From: Caulobacteraceae bacterium
GTDB taxonomy: Bacteria > Pseudomonadota > Alphaproteobacteria > Caulobacterales > Caulobacteraceae
NCBI GenBank assembly: GCA_947456005.1
Contig: CANGRP010000002.1
Location: 1-38,757 of the forward strand
Reading direction: 5' to 3'
DNA length: 38,757 nt
How positions within the stretch are numbered: the first letter of the stretch is position 1; each line of letters starts with the position of its first letter. This document shows, in pieces, positions 1 to 8,323 of this stretch. A model generated the notes under the pieces. That model saw nothing but the letters and a program-made list of their open reading frames with translations, was not told where the DNA came from and searched no databases. Made by a program: the position numbers and the translations under genes.

Positions 1-168
1 GCTCCCCATCAGGGGGAGCTCCCGGCGAAGCCGGGTGAGGGGGTCAATCCTCGTCTCAGCTGACCCCCTCCGTCGCGCATTCGCGCGCCACCTCCCCCTT
101 GGGGGAGGAATGACTCAGCCATTGCTCCCCATCAGGGGGAGCTGTCAGCGAAGCTGGGTGAGGGGGTC
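1..168. repeat. Cluster of GC-rich palindromic intergenic repeats
   Basis: Three related units of about 45 bp are visible. Units at 1-45 and 124-168 run in the same direction: each begins GCTCCCC, passes through a GGGGGAGCT arm and a GGCGAAGCC-like core, and ends GAGGGGGTC. A third, at 62-110, is inverted (GACCCCCTCC to CCTCCCCC..GGGGGAGG). Each unit can fold into hairpins. The same composite (inverted unit, then AATGA, a short linker, then TTGCTCCCC and a direct unit) recurs at 20438-20517. This type of repeat is familiar from Caulobacter/Phenylobacterium intergenic regions. I see no gene in 1-261. From 169 to 261 there is only the P450 leader. Confidence 0.75.
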
Positions 169-261
169 AGCGGCGCCTCAGCCGCCCCTCCCCCCAACTT
201 CCCATTTGCCACCCCGCCCCGCGGCGCGCAATCTTCCGCCAACGACCGGAGGAGACCCGCC

Positions 262-1518
262 ATGGCCGAAGGCGACAGCGCCCTGATGCAGTCCGCCCGG
301 GAGCGGGCCGCCGCCACCCCGCTTGACCAGTTCCACGTCGCGGATGTCAGCCACTTCACCACCGACACCTGGGCGCCCTGGTTCGAGCGGCTGCGGCGGG
401 AGGATCCGGTCCACTCCTGCGCCGACAGCGAGTACGGGCCCTACTGGTCGGTGACCCGCTTCAACGACATCGTCGCGGTGGACTCCAACCACGAGGCCTT
501 CTCCTCGTCCTCGGAGCGGGGCGGCATCGCGATCCAGGACGGCTACCTGCAGGAGCTCTCCAGCTTCATCGCCCTGGACCCGCCGGACCACGACGCCCAG
601 CGGCGGGTGGTCATGCCCATGTTCTCGACCCAGGGCATGGCCGAGCTGGAGCCCCTGATCCGCAGCCGGGCGGCGGCCATCCTGGATGAGCTGCCGGTGG
701 GCGAGACCTTCGACTTTGTCGACAAGGTCTCGGTGGAGCTGACCAGCCAGATGCTGGCGACCCTGTTCGACTTTCCCTTCGAGGCCCGCCGCCTGTTGCC
801 CGAGGCTTCGGACATCATCCTCGCCCCGACGGGGGAAGGCGCGGTCTTCAAGAGCAATGAGGACCGCCAGGCGGCCCTGAGGCCCTATATCGAGACCTTC
901 GATGGCCTTTGGGAGGCCCGCAAGACCGCGCCGGGGAATGACCTGTTGTCCCTGCTGGCGGGCGATCCCATCACGCGCAAGGACGGCCAGATGTTCGCCT
1001 ACCTGGGCAATGTGATCCTCTTGACCGTGGCCGGCAGCGACACGACCCGGCACTCGATCACTGGCGCCCTGCTGGCCTTCCAGGACAATCCCGACGCCTA
1101 TGACCGGCTGCGCGCCGACCCCTCCCTGCTGGACTCCGCCGTGCCGGAGATCATCCGCTGGCAGAGCCCCGTGGCCCACATGCGCCGCACCGCCACGCGG
1201 GACGTGGAGCTGGGCGGCAAGACCATCCGCAAGGGGGACAAGGTCATCATGTGGTACGTCTCGGGCAACCGGGACGGCGAGGTCATCCCGCAGGCGGACC
1301 GCTTCCTCATCGACCGGGTGCGGCCGCGCCAGCACGTGGCCTTCGGCTTCGGCATCCACCGCTGCGTCGGCAACCGGCTGGCCGAGATGCAGCTGAAGGT
1401 GGTGTGGGAGGAGATCCTCAAACGCTTCCGGCGCATCGAGGTCGTGGCCCCGCCGCGCCGGCTGAACTCCAACTTCGTGAAGGGCTACGAGACCCTGCCG
1501 GTGCGCATCTCAGACTGA
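262..1518 (+). CDS. Cytochrome P450, CYP153-like (alkane/terminal hydroxylase family)
   Basis: A soluble 418-aa heme-thiolate monooxygenase that should insert one oxygen atom into a hydrophobic substrate using electrons from a ferredoxin and its reductase, neither of which is encoded nearby. The fold is complete. The I-helix oxygen-activation motif AGSDTT is at residues 257-262, the K-helix ExxR is E296-R299, and the heme loop FGFGIHRCVG has the axial thiolate Cys368. From memory, long stretches such as GPYWSVT, ELTSQMLATLFDFP, MWYVSGNRD and FVKGYE match the CYP153 family of medium-chain alkane and fatty-acid omega-hydroxylases. The subfamily call comes from pattern recognition, not an alignment. 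The start is supported by a GGAGGAG element about 8 nt upstream. It is followed after 167 bp by a TonB-dependent receptor on the same strand, which could import its substrate. Confidence 0.93.
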   Translation: MAEGDSALMQSARERAAATPLDQFHVADVSHFTTDTWAPWFERLRREDPVHSCADSEYGPYWSVTRFNDIVAVDSNHEAFSSSSERGGIAIQDGYLQELSSFIALDPPDHDAQRRVVMPMFSTQGMAELEPLIRSRAAAILDELPVGETFDFVDKVSVELTSQMLATLFDFPFEARRLLPEASDIILAPTGEGAVFKSNEDRQAALRPYIETFDGLWEARKTAPGNDLLSLLAGDPITRKDGQMFAYLGNVILLTVAGSDTTRHSITGALLAFQDNPDAYDRLRADPSLLDSAVPEIIRWQSPVAHMRRTATRDVELGGKTIRKGDKVIMWYVSGNRDGEVIPQADRFLIDRVRPRQHVAFGFGIHRCVGNRLAEMQLKVVWEEILKRFRRIEVVAPPRRLNSNFVKGYETLPVRISD

Positions 1519-1587
1519 GCGGCCGGGATCACGGCGCCAGATCCCCGCAAGCGACGTCACGAAATCGTTTTTCACACAAATCGCATG

Positions 1588-1602
1588 ATCCCGTCTCGGG
1601 AT
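1588..1602. promoter_or_regulatory. Inverted repeat upstream of the TonB receptor
   Basis: ATCCCG-TCT-CGGGAT, 6-bp perfect arms around a 3-nt spacer, lies 84 bp before the receptor start in the 167-bp gap after the P450. A possible -35 TTGACT begins at 1602. It could be an operator for the receptor gene or a small hairpin. No regulator gene is adjacent. Confidence 0.3.
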
Positions 1603-1685
1603 TGACTTGCCTTCCGCTGTCAGCCAGCGTGGCCGGATGCACAGGCAATAGCCCTGGCAGATTCATAATGGGGAGCGAAATCCAG

Positions 1686-4418
1686 ATGCAGTCCAAGGCC
1701 ATACTGTTGGCTACGAGCATTCTCGCCGCGAGCGCGGTGGGTCTCTCGGCCCAAGCCCAGACCGCCATGAACACCATCGACGAGTTGGTGGTGACCGCCG
1801 AAAAGCGCGAGCAAAGCCTGCAGGATGTTCCTGTCGCGATCTCGGCCTTCACCAGTCGCCAGCGCGACCTGGTCGGCATCTCGACTGTGCAGGACCTGAC
1901 CAACTTTACGCCAGGCTTCGTCTATCAGTCGTCCAACGACCGCGCATCCATGCGCGGCATCGGCCGACTCACCAACGTGCACGCCGTGGACGGCGCGGTG
2001 TCGATCTATAACGATGGACTGTTCACCACCTCGACCATCCTGGCCGGCAGCCCGCCGCTGGATGTGGAGCGGGTGGAAATCCTCCGGGGTCCGCAGGGCA
2101 CGCTTTACGGTCGTAACGCCATCGGCGGCACGGTCAATACGATCTCGGTGCGGCCGACCAAGGAGCCCTATGCCGAAGTCCGCGGGATCATCGAGAGTTT
2201 CAACTTCACGAATCTGCAGGTGGCCATCTCCGGTCCCATAGCCGAGGGTCTGAGAATGCGGTTCTCGGGCTACAAGCTCGACCAGAGGGACGGCTACTTC
2301 AAGAATGTCACTCCCGGCCTGCCCGATGAGGGCGCCCTGCGTGACGAGTATCAGTTTCAGGTCCAGTTCGAGGCTGATCTGGGCGAGAACGCCGAGTTTT
2401 GGGCAGCCTACAGGAAGCTGGCCTGGCACAACCGCGGCGGCCCCGGCGCGCGTTCAGGCTATCGCGGGGACGAGTTCTCTAACGGGCGCCTGGATCCGAA
2501 CTATTCCATCGTTTACTCGTCAGCTCATGGACTCACCAGGGAGACTGGCCTGAACGGAATCGTTCCAGGCAGCCTGAAGCAGTTCAACGGCGCAACCTCC
2601 ACCTCCAACCCGGCGCTGGTGGACAACCGGACGTTCAGCACAAACATCCCGCAGCGGGTTCGCCTGAGCGGCGTGAATCTCTTCACCACCAACTTTGTCT
2701 ATCACATGCCAACCTTCGACGTGAAATATGTCGGAGGATACCAAGAGTATAAGTATAATCTATACGGCGACTCAGATTTTACGGCCGTCGAATCCTATCA
2801 GATTCCTCTGGCGCCAGGTTCGATCTGCGGTACTGTTGGTGGATTGTTCTCGGCTGGCCTGTCACCAGTCAATTGCACACCGCTGAAAGTTAACGCCAAC
2901 AACGGGTATCATTATTTCGAATATCAGAAGTGGTACAGTCACGAAGTTAACATTTCTTCGACAGATGATGGTCCGTTGCAATGGATTGTTGGGGGATTTT
3001 ACTACAATCAACAATATTTCGGAACTGGAAGTACGGCGGACTTCTATCTGGTCGGCCCGTCGACCCTGCAGACCCCCATCCTGGGCGCCGCTGCCAACCC
3101 CCAGGGCTTCTGGTCGACAGGGCAGTACGCCCTGACCACAGAAAGCAAGGCGGTGTTCGGTCAGATCGACTACCAGATGACGGATTCGCTGAAGTTCACC
3201 GCCGGCCTGCGCTATACGGACGACAGGAAGTTCGGTACGGAGTACCGGCGCATCGTCTGTAACTCGGACGCTTGTTACCCGAGCCTCTACCCCGCTCTGG
3301 GCCTCGGCGCCTTCGGGCCCGGTACGGCCGCAAACTGGGGCAGCCTGCTCGGCGACCTGAACTCCCTGGCGCGTTTGGCTCCGGTGTTTGGGATCCCGGG
3401 GCTCGCCGGCCTCAACGGCCTGGGCAACGGGGCCATGGACCTCACCGATGCCCTCGCGCCGAAGAGCAATGCGGGTCTGATTCCGGGGGTCAGCTCGCCG
3501 GCCATCACCACCAACGGGGTGGTGCGTCAGTACACGATCGACCCGGCCACGGGCGTCGCCAGCCGGAACCTAGACGGCTCGTCCGACGCCATCACCGGCA
3601 CCCTCGGCGTCCAGTGGGAACCGGACAGCGACACCATGGCCTACGCCCGCTACAGCCGCGGCTACAAGGCCTTCGGTTTCTCGGCCGGCGGGTTCCTCGA
3701 ACGCCCCAAGGCGGATGAAGAGACCGTCAACTCCTACGAGATCGGCTTCAAGAAGGACTTCGAGAGGTTCCAGGTCAACCTGGCCGCCTTCTTCCTCGAC
3801 TATCGCGACCTGCAGGCGCCCGTGTCCGTGCGGGTGGGCGCGACCAACGTCACCCAGTTCGTGAACATCGCGAGGTCGGAGTCCTACGGGGTGGAGTTCA
3901 GCGGTATCTGGCGGCCGGTGGACGCCCTCCGCCTGACTCTGGACTATGGCTGGAACCCGACCGAGATCACCGAGAGCGCCAAGCTGGTGGACGTGAACGA
4001 CAATGTGAACACCGGCTCCGTCAGCATCGTCGGACGCAGCCTGCCCCAGGCGCCGGAGCACAAGGTGGCGGTGAACGGCACTTATACGTTCGCTCTGGAT
4101 AGCGGGAACCTCGTCGCCGGCGCCACCTACGCCCGTCGGTCGAAGTCCTACGCGACGATTTTCGCCAGGGAGTATGACTCAGCACCCGCCTGGGATCAGG
4201 TGGATCTGAGGGCGCTGTGGATGCCCACGGGCGGCAAGTACACCATCATCGCCTACGTCAAGAACGTCTTTGATGAAGACGGCTACGCCGCCGCGGTCGC
4301 AGCGGCGCAGCGGAACAACAACGCCGCGGTGGCGTCAGACCGGTTTGCCAACGGGGCCCGGAACTACGAGCTGACGCCTCCGCGCATCGTCGGCGTGGAA
4401 GTGCAGTATCGCTTCTGA
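1686..4418 (+). CDS. TonB-dependent outer-membrane receptor
   Basis: A 910-aa outer-membrane gated channel expected to import a scarce ligand with energy from TonB-ExbB-ExbD. An N-terminal signal peptide (charged start, hydrophobic stretch, then SAQAQ about 25 residues in) is followed by a TonB-box-like segment (IDELVVTA). The plug domain has the hallmark VERVEILRGPQGTLYGRNAIGG, spread over roughly residues 125-145. A long beta-barrel ends in aromatic YRF, as outer-membrane proteins do. I chose ATG 1686 because GGGGAG sits 10 nt upstream and the signal peptide then begins cleanly. ATG 1668 is an alternative, and the open frame extends back into the P450 only as overlap. The plug resembles the large receptors of Caulobacterales and sphingomonads that take up sterols, plant compounds or sugars rather than a recognisable siderophore class. 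The region 2700-3040 is noticeably AT-richer than the rest. Confidence 0.92.
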   Translation: MQSKAILLATSILAASAVGLSAQAQTAMNTIDELVVTAEKREQSLQDVPVAISAFTSRQRDLVGISTVQDLTNFTPGFVYQSSNDRASMRGIGRLTNVHAVDGAVSIYNDGLFTTSTILAGSPPLDVERVEILRGPQGTLYGRNAIGGTVNTISVRPTKEPYAEVRGIIESFNFTNLQVAISGPIAEGLRMRFSGYKLDQRDGYFKNVTPGLPDEGALRDEYQFQVQFEADLGENAEFWAAYRKLAWHNRGGPGARSGYRGDEFSNGRLDPNYSIVYSSAHGLTRETGLNGIVPGSLKQFNGATSTSNPALVDNRTFSTNIPQRVRLSGVNLFTTNFVYHMPTFDVKYVGGYQEYKYNLYGDSDFTAVESYQIPLAPGSICGTVGGLFSAGLSPVNCTPLKVNANNGYHYFEYQKWYSHEVNISSTDDGPLQWIVGGFYYNQQYFGTGSTADFYLVGPSTLQTPILGAAANPQGFWSTGQYALTTESKAVFGQIDYQMTDSLKFTAGLRYTDDRKFGTEYRRIVCNSDACYPSLYPALGLGAFGPGTAANWGSLLGDLNSLARLAPVFGIPGLAGLNGLGNGAMDLTDALAPKSNAGLIPGVSSPAITTNGVVRQYTIDPATGVASRNLDGSSDAITGTLGVQWEPDSDTMAYARYSRGYKAFGFSAGGFLERPKADEETVNSYEIGFKKDFERFQVNLAAFFLDYRDLQAPVSVRVGATNVTQFVNIARSESYGVEFSGIWRPVDALRLTLDYGWNPTEITESAKLVDVNDNVNTGSVSIVGRSLPQAPEHKVAVNGTYTFALDSGNLVAGATYARRSKSYATIFAREYDSAPAWDQVDLRALWMPTGGKYTIIAYVKNVFDEDGYAAAVAAAQRNNNAAVASDRFANGARNYELTPPRIVGVEVQYRF

Positions 4419-4450
4419 TCCGATCCGCCCACCACCGGCGGTCAGGTGAA

Positions 4451-4483
4451 GGGTCCCCGGCGCGCCGGGGACCCTTTTTCTTT
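4451..4483 (+). terminator. Rho-independent terminator after the TonB receptor
   Basis: A perfect 12-bp inverted repeat, GGGTCCCCGGCG (4451-4462) and its complement (4463-4474), would fold with a 4-nt loop. It is followed directly by TTTTTCTTT. It lies 33 nt after the receptor stop codon. The 187 bp from here to the next gene hold nothing else I recognise. Confidence 0.9.
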
Positions 4484-4670
4484 GCCGCCGGCGCCCGGCC
4501 CAGCAGCCCCGGAGAGGCGCGCAGCCGCGGGCGTGGCTCATAGGGACAGGCCATTTGCGGGCACGCGGGAAGTCGGTCTGGCCAAGGCGCTCAGGCCGCC
4601 GCCTTGCTGGCCCTCAGGACCGATGCTATCCGGCCACGACGTGGCCTCCCAGGTGAGCAAAGGGCGCAAA

Positions 4671-5516
4671 ATGATCCGACGCGGTCGCCCCTATCTTGAA
4701 TTTCGCACCGAGCCTGCGAGCGCGGAAACCGCCCAGCTCGAGCGCGAAGGCTACACGATCATCCGGGGCCTGCTGGGTGCGGACGAGCTCTCCGAGCTCA
4801 GACGCGAGATCAGCGAGATCTTCGAGCGCGATCCCCCGGACTATGGTCGCCGGAGGGCGGAAGATGACGCCGCCATGTTCCGGTACGCCATGCTGAACCG
4901 CAGCGCCGCTGCGCAGCGCGCCTGCGCCCATCCGCGCCTGCTGGCGGTGATTGAGCCCCTGCTGGGCGAGGATTGCCACGTGATCGCCAACACCGCCTGG
5001 CGCAATCCCGCCGGCGATCCCGGTGCGCATGGCGGTCAGAACTGGCACGTTGACGCTGGTCCGCACATCCCCCTGCCAGAGGGCGTGCGCTGGCCGGAAA
5101 ACATCCCGCATCCCGTGTTCGCCATCGGCGTCCACATCTACCTCCAGGACTGCGCCCTCGAGGATGGCCCCACCGGCGTCCTGCCGCGCAGCCACCTCTC
5201 GGGCCGGCCGCCGCCGCCGGGCCGGCATCTGGATGATGACCTCGACTATGAAGGCGCCCGCGTCACGCCGCTCATCACCCAGGCCGGAGATGCGGGGCTG
5301 TTTGTCTCTGATGTCTGGCACCGTCGCATGCCGACCCTGGACGGCGATCATGGTCGCTTCTTCCTGCAGATCCACTACGGGCGGCGGGACATCGCCCAGC
5401 GACTGCTGCCGACCTCGGAGAGCAACCCGCTCTCCGACGAGGCCATCGCCCGGGCGACCACGGATCGGGAACGCCGGCTGATCGGCCTGCACCCGAAACT
5501 ATTCTACGACGGCTGA
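4671..5516 (+). CDS. Phytanoyl-CoA dioxygenase (PhyH) family protein
   Basis: A 281-aa cytosolic protein of the Fe(II)/2-oxoglutarate oxygenase superfamily. It probably hydroxylates a small-molecule substrate with decarboxylation of 2-oxoglutarate. The iron-binding facial triad is visible: His126 and Asp128 in WHVDAG, and distal His217 in DVWHRR. Arg229 in GRFF is a good candidate for the 2-oxoglutarate carboxylate contact. The DGPTGVLPRSH segment is typical of PhyH proteins. I chose ATG 4671 because AAAGGG lies 6 nt upstream. ATG 4623 in the same frame is possible but has a poorer leader. The gene is cut off from the receptor by a strong terminator, so it is probably transcribed on its own. 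It converges on the next gene with a 5-bp gap. The substrate is unknown, and the PhyH family includes enzymes for lipids, halogenated compounds and natural products. Confidence 0.88.
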   Translation: MIRRGRPYLEFRTEPASAETAQLEREGYTIIRGLLGADELSELRREISEIFERDPPDYGRRRAEDDAAMFRYAMLNRSAAAQRACAHPRLLAVIEPLLGEDCHVIANTAWRNPAGDPGAHGGQNWHVDAGPHIPLPEGVRWPENIPHPVFAIGVHIYLQDCALEDGPTGVLPRSHLSGRPPPPGRHLDDDLDYEGARVTPLITQAGDAGLFVSDVWHRRMPTLDGDHGRFFLQIHYGRRDIAQRLLPTSESNPLSDEAIARATTDRERRLIGLHPKLFYDG

Positions 5517-5521
5517 CCGCC

Positions 5522-6256
5522 TCACACCGTGCGCCGCACCCCGCGCCAGAGGAACAGCAGGCCGAGGGCCATGAACCAGAGCTGGATTCCGGTCGTCGAG
5601 AGCACGATCGAGACCGGCGGCGCGATCCCGAAGAGTTCGAGACCGGGAAGGGCGACAAGAACGCCTGCCGCAAGGCCCGCAAGACCCGCCCATGCCGGAA
5701 GCTGGCGGTCGCGCAGGATCAGCAGGCTGACCGCGATAGCCCAGATCGCCGCAAAGCCCGCAACTCCCAGCGCCTCGCCGATGGCGCCGCCCCAGGAATT
5801 GATGGCGCCCTGCGTCGCCTCGATCGCCGTGCGCGCATCCGCCGACAGACCCGGGACGGAATAGGCTTCCGCAAGGGCTGTACTTCCGGTGAGCCAGCGA
5901 ATGATGCCGATCGCCCGGGCGAGCGTCGAAACCGCCGCGGCCCCCAGGGCGATCAGTCCGAGTGTTCCGAGTGGACCCGGCCGGGACGCCAGTCGAATGG
6001 TCAGGGCGCCGGTCACAAGGAAGAGCAGCGAGTAGCCGAGATAGAGCCCGTAGCCCAGCCGCACGGCGTCGATCTGTTCCAGGAGCAGGGGCAGCATCTG
6101 GGCGGGCGGGTAATCGAGGCTATCCGGCCACTGGATCGCCCCGCCGAGCACGACCATGGGTGCGAAGATGCTGAATCCCTGGAGGAGCAGGACGATCCCG
6201 GCGACGAGCCAGAGGGTGCGCGAGGGCGGCGTGGTGAGCGTATCGGACGATGTCAT
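5522..6256 (-). CDS. Multi-pass membrane protein (DUF4386-like)
   Basis: A 244-aa inner-membrane protein with about six hydrophobic helices: roughly residues 14-40, 66-86, 95-118, 150-180, 187-207 and 215-238. A short cytoplasmic N-terminus is rich in Ser and Thr. The layout, with a longer loop of about 25 residues after the first helix (IQWPDSLDYPPAQ) and a second loop before the fourth, resembles the DUF4386 family, whose function is not known. No catalytic or binding motif is visible. The ribosome site is mediocre (AGAAGG about 9 nt upstream). It is transcribed in the same direction as the upstream SDR gene with a 46-bp gap, so the two may form a small operon reading away from the divergent LysR regulator. 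The DUF assignment is from memory of the family's look. Confidence 0.7.
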   Translation of the reverse strand: MTSSDTLTTPPSRTLWLVAGIVLLLQGFSIFAPMVVLGGAIQWPDSLDYPPAQMLPLLLEQIDAVRLGYGLYLGYSLLFLVTGALTIRLASRPGPLGTLGLIALGAAAVSTLARAIGIIRWLTGSTALAEAYSVPGLSADARTAIEATQGAINSWGGAIGEALGVAGFAAIWAIAVSLLILRDRQLPAWAGLAGLAAGVLVALPGLELFGIAPPVSIVLSTTGIQLWFMALGLLFLWRGVRRTV

Positions 6257-6302
6257 GGGGCATTGCCTTCTGTGAGGGACTGTCAGGGAGCGGGCGGAGT
6301 GG

Positions 6303-7283
6303 TCAGTGCGCCGAGGCGAGGTCGCCGAAGCCGAGGTCGCGGAGGGCCTGGGCCAGGGCCTGGCGCGGCGGGGTGGTGGGCAGCCCTGCCACCCGGGTCG
6401 CCAGGCGGGCGCCGTCCAGGGCGTGGGGGACCCGCCAGAGGTAGCTCATCTCGGCCACCGCCTTGAGGGTCGGGACAAAGAGGCCCATCAACCGGATCAG
6501 GGCCCAGGGCATGCCGCCCCGCCGAAAGCGGCCTGCGGGGGCTGCGCCGATGTCGGTGGCGGCGGCCTCAAGGAGGTCCAGGAACTGGCCCCCGGTCAGG
6601 GTGTGGCCGGCGAAGTGCAGGGTCTCGAAGGCCGGCGCCCCATCCCGGGCCGACCGCTCGGCCACCGCCACGAAGGCCTGGGCGAGGTCGGGCAGGTAGG
6701 CCCAGGCGTGCGGCAGGTTCAGGGGACCGGGATAGACCAGCCGCCCCTTGGCCAGGTCCTTGGCGATCGACAGGTCAAGCCAGGAGCCTTCGCCGCAGCC
6801 GTAAAAGTCCCCGGCGCGCAGGACGACGGCGCGGAGGCGACCTGCCTTGGCGCGGGCGCGCATCTCGGCTTCGAGGGCGGCGCGCAGGCGGCCCTTGGCG
6901 TTGGTGGGGCGCTCGGGAGTATCCTCCGCCAGCAGGGCGGGCATGGCCTCGCCGTAGGCATAGACATTGCCCGGCAGCATGAAGAGGGCGCCGAGGCGCT
7001 CAGCCACATCCATGCCCTGGCGACCCAGGGGCATCAACTGGGTCTCCCAGTCCGTGTAGGGCGGGTTCACCGCGTGAACGACGACCTCGGCGCCCGCGGC
7101 GGCGGCGGCCAGGGCCTCCGTCTCGCCCAGGGCGAGGGTCAGGGCCTCGGCGCCCGGCGGAAGCGCGGCCTGAGGGCGACGGGCCTGGGCCAGGACCCGC
7201 CATCCAGCGTCGGCGAAGGCCTTCACGGCGGCAGCGCCGAAGCGGCCGTTGGCGCCCAGGATGAGGACGGTGCGGCGGGTCAT
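6303..7283 (-). CDS. Atypical NAD(P)-dependent epimerase/dehydratase-like SDR
   Basis: A 326-aa Rossmann-fold protein of the extended SDR (COG0451-like) type. The nucleotide-binding motif GANGRFG is at residues 10-16. The NVYAYGE segment and the P-x-x-x-K-G-R-x-R-x-x-x-E stretch, where the catalytic YxxxK would be, are recognisable. The Lys of YxxxK appears to be kept but the Tyr position is Pro, so classic SDR redox chemistry looks doubtful. The protein may be an NAD(P)-binding sensor, or an enzyme that uses another base. Start ATG 7283 has AGGAG 6 nt upstream. It is divergent from a LysR regulator across 95 bp, the usual arrangement for a target gene and its regulator. The function of this group is unknown to me. 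Confidence 0.85.
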   Translation of the reverse strand: MTRRTVLILGANGRFGAAAVKAFADAGWRVLAQARRPQAALPPGAEALTLALGETEALAAAAAGAEVVVHAVNPPYTDWETQLMPLGRQGMDVAERLGALFMLPGNVYAYGEAMPALLAEDTPERPTNAKGRLRAALEAEMRARAKAGRLRAVVLRAGDFYGCGEGSWLDLSIAKDLAKGRLVYPGPLNLPHAWAYLPDLAQAFVAVAERSARDGAPAFETLHFAGHTLTGGQFLDLLEAAATDIGAAPAGRFRRGGMPWALIRLMGLFVPTLKAVAEMSYLWRVPHALDGARLATRVAGLPTTPPRQALAQALRDLGFGDLASAH

Positions 7284-7378
7284 GGGAAACTCCTGTTGCG
7301 GGCCGATGGGGACCAGACTGCGCCCGTCCTGGCTATCCGTCTATTGGTGATGTGAGTAAGTGAGGTATATGAATCTGT

Positions 7379-8317
7379 ATGGCATCGACCCTGAACGATC
7401 CCCGCCTCGATGGCTTTGACTGGACTCTGGTCCGGAGCTTCCTGGCCGTTCTGGACGCCGGCAGCATGAGCGCTGCGGCCAAGCGGCTGGGGGCGCACCA
7501 GCCCACCTTGTCCCGTCAGGTGGCCATGCTGGAGGCCCAGCTGGGCGCCCCCCTGTTCGAGCGCACCGGGCGCGGGACGGCGCCCACCGCCATGGCTCTG
7601 GCGATCGCCGACGACGCCCGGGCCATGCAGGAGGGGGCCGAGCGTCTGCGCCATCGCCTGACCCGGGCGCGCGCCGAGACGAGCGGAGATGTCCGCATCA
7701 CCACCAGCCAGGTGGCGGCCAGCTACCTCCTGCCACCCGTCCTGGCGGCCCTGCAGGCGGCGGAGCCCGGCATCCGGGTCGAACTGGTGTCGTCCAACCA
7801 GATCACCAACCTCCTGCGGCGGGAGGCCGACATCGCCGTACGCATGGCGCGCCCGGCCCAGGCGTCCCTGGTGGCGCGAAAGCTGGCGGACCTTCCCATC
7901 GTCGCCTGCGCGCACGTCGACTATCTCGCCCGGGCGGGGACGCCGCATACGCCGGCCGACCTGATTCACCACCGCCTCGTCGGCTACGATCGGGATGATG
8001 CTCTGGTGAGGGGATTCGCGTCGGCGGGTCTGCCGATCGGCCGGGAGCAGTTCTTCGTGCGTACCGACGACCAGGTCGCCTATGGCCGGCTGGTGGCGGC
8101 CGGCGCCGGCGTCGGCTTCGTCGTCGCCTACAACCTGCCCTGGCTGCCCGGGGTGGTCCCGGTCCTGCCGGGGATGCGGATCCCGCCCCTGCCCTGCTGG
8201 CTGGCCGTGCACCGCGAGATCCGCGGCAATCCCCTGGTCCGCCGCACCTTCGACATCCTCGCCGAGCAGATTCCGCGGGTGCTGGCGGGGTCTCCGGAAG
8301 TCAGTCTTCAGGATTGA
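7379..8317 (+). CDS. LysR-family transcriptional regulator
   Basis: A 312-aa DNA-binding protein. A winged helix-turn-helix is at about residues 12-70 (the AGSMSAAAKRLGAHQPTLSRQ region, with the typical Leu-x-Arg-Thr-Gly wing). A long linker helix follows, then a periplasmic-binding-protein-like effector domain starting near residue 98 (GDVRITTSQ). The length is standard for LTTRs. It is divergent from the atypical SDR gene across a 95-bp intergenic stretch, so by the usual LysR rule it probably controls that gene and itself. I could not pick out a convincing T-N11-A box there. A GTGAGTA/GTGAGGTA direct repeat at about 7351-7367 is the only pattern. The leader has GAGG about 13 nt upstream, a little far. 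It ends 6 bp from the convergent lipoprotein gene. Confidence 0.92.
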   Translation: MASTLNDPRLDGFDWTLVRSFLAVLDAGSMSAAAKRLGAHQPTLSRQVAMLEAQLGAPLFERTGRGTAPTAMALAIADDARAMQEGAERLRHRLTRARAETSGDVRITTSQVAASYLLPPVLAALQAAEPGIRVELVSSNQITNLLRREADIAVRMARPAQASLVARKLADLPIVACAHVDYLARAGTPHTPADLIHHRLVGYDRDDALVRGFASAGLPIGREQFFVRTDDQVAYGRLVAAGAGVGFVVAYNLPWLPGVVPVLPGMRIPPLPCWLAVHREIRGNPLVRRTFDILAEQIPRVLAGSPEVSLQD

Positions 8318-8323
8318 ACCGGA

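Noticed and set aside
1..168. CRISPR array reading of the repeats
   Set aside because: Only a few units, in both orientations, with no regular unique spacers and no cas genes.
178..1359. Minus-strand frame of 393 codons opposite the P450
   Set aside because: The P450 has every family motif. The opposite frame has no domain and crosses the repeat region.
1251..1685. N-terminal extension of the TonB receptor frame into the P450 gene
   Set aside because: Overlaps the coding region of the P450 in another frame and puts the signal peptide in mid-protein. ATG 1686 has a ribosome site and a proper signal peptide.
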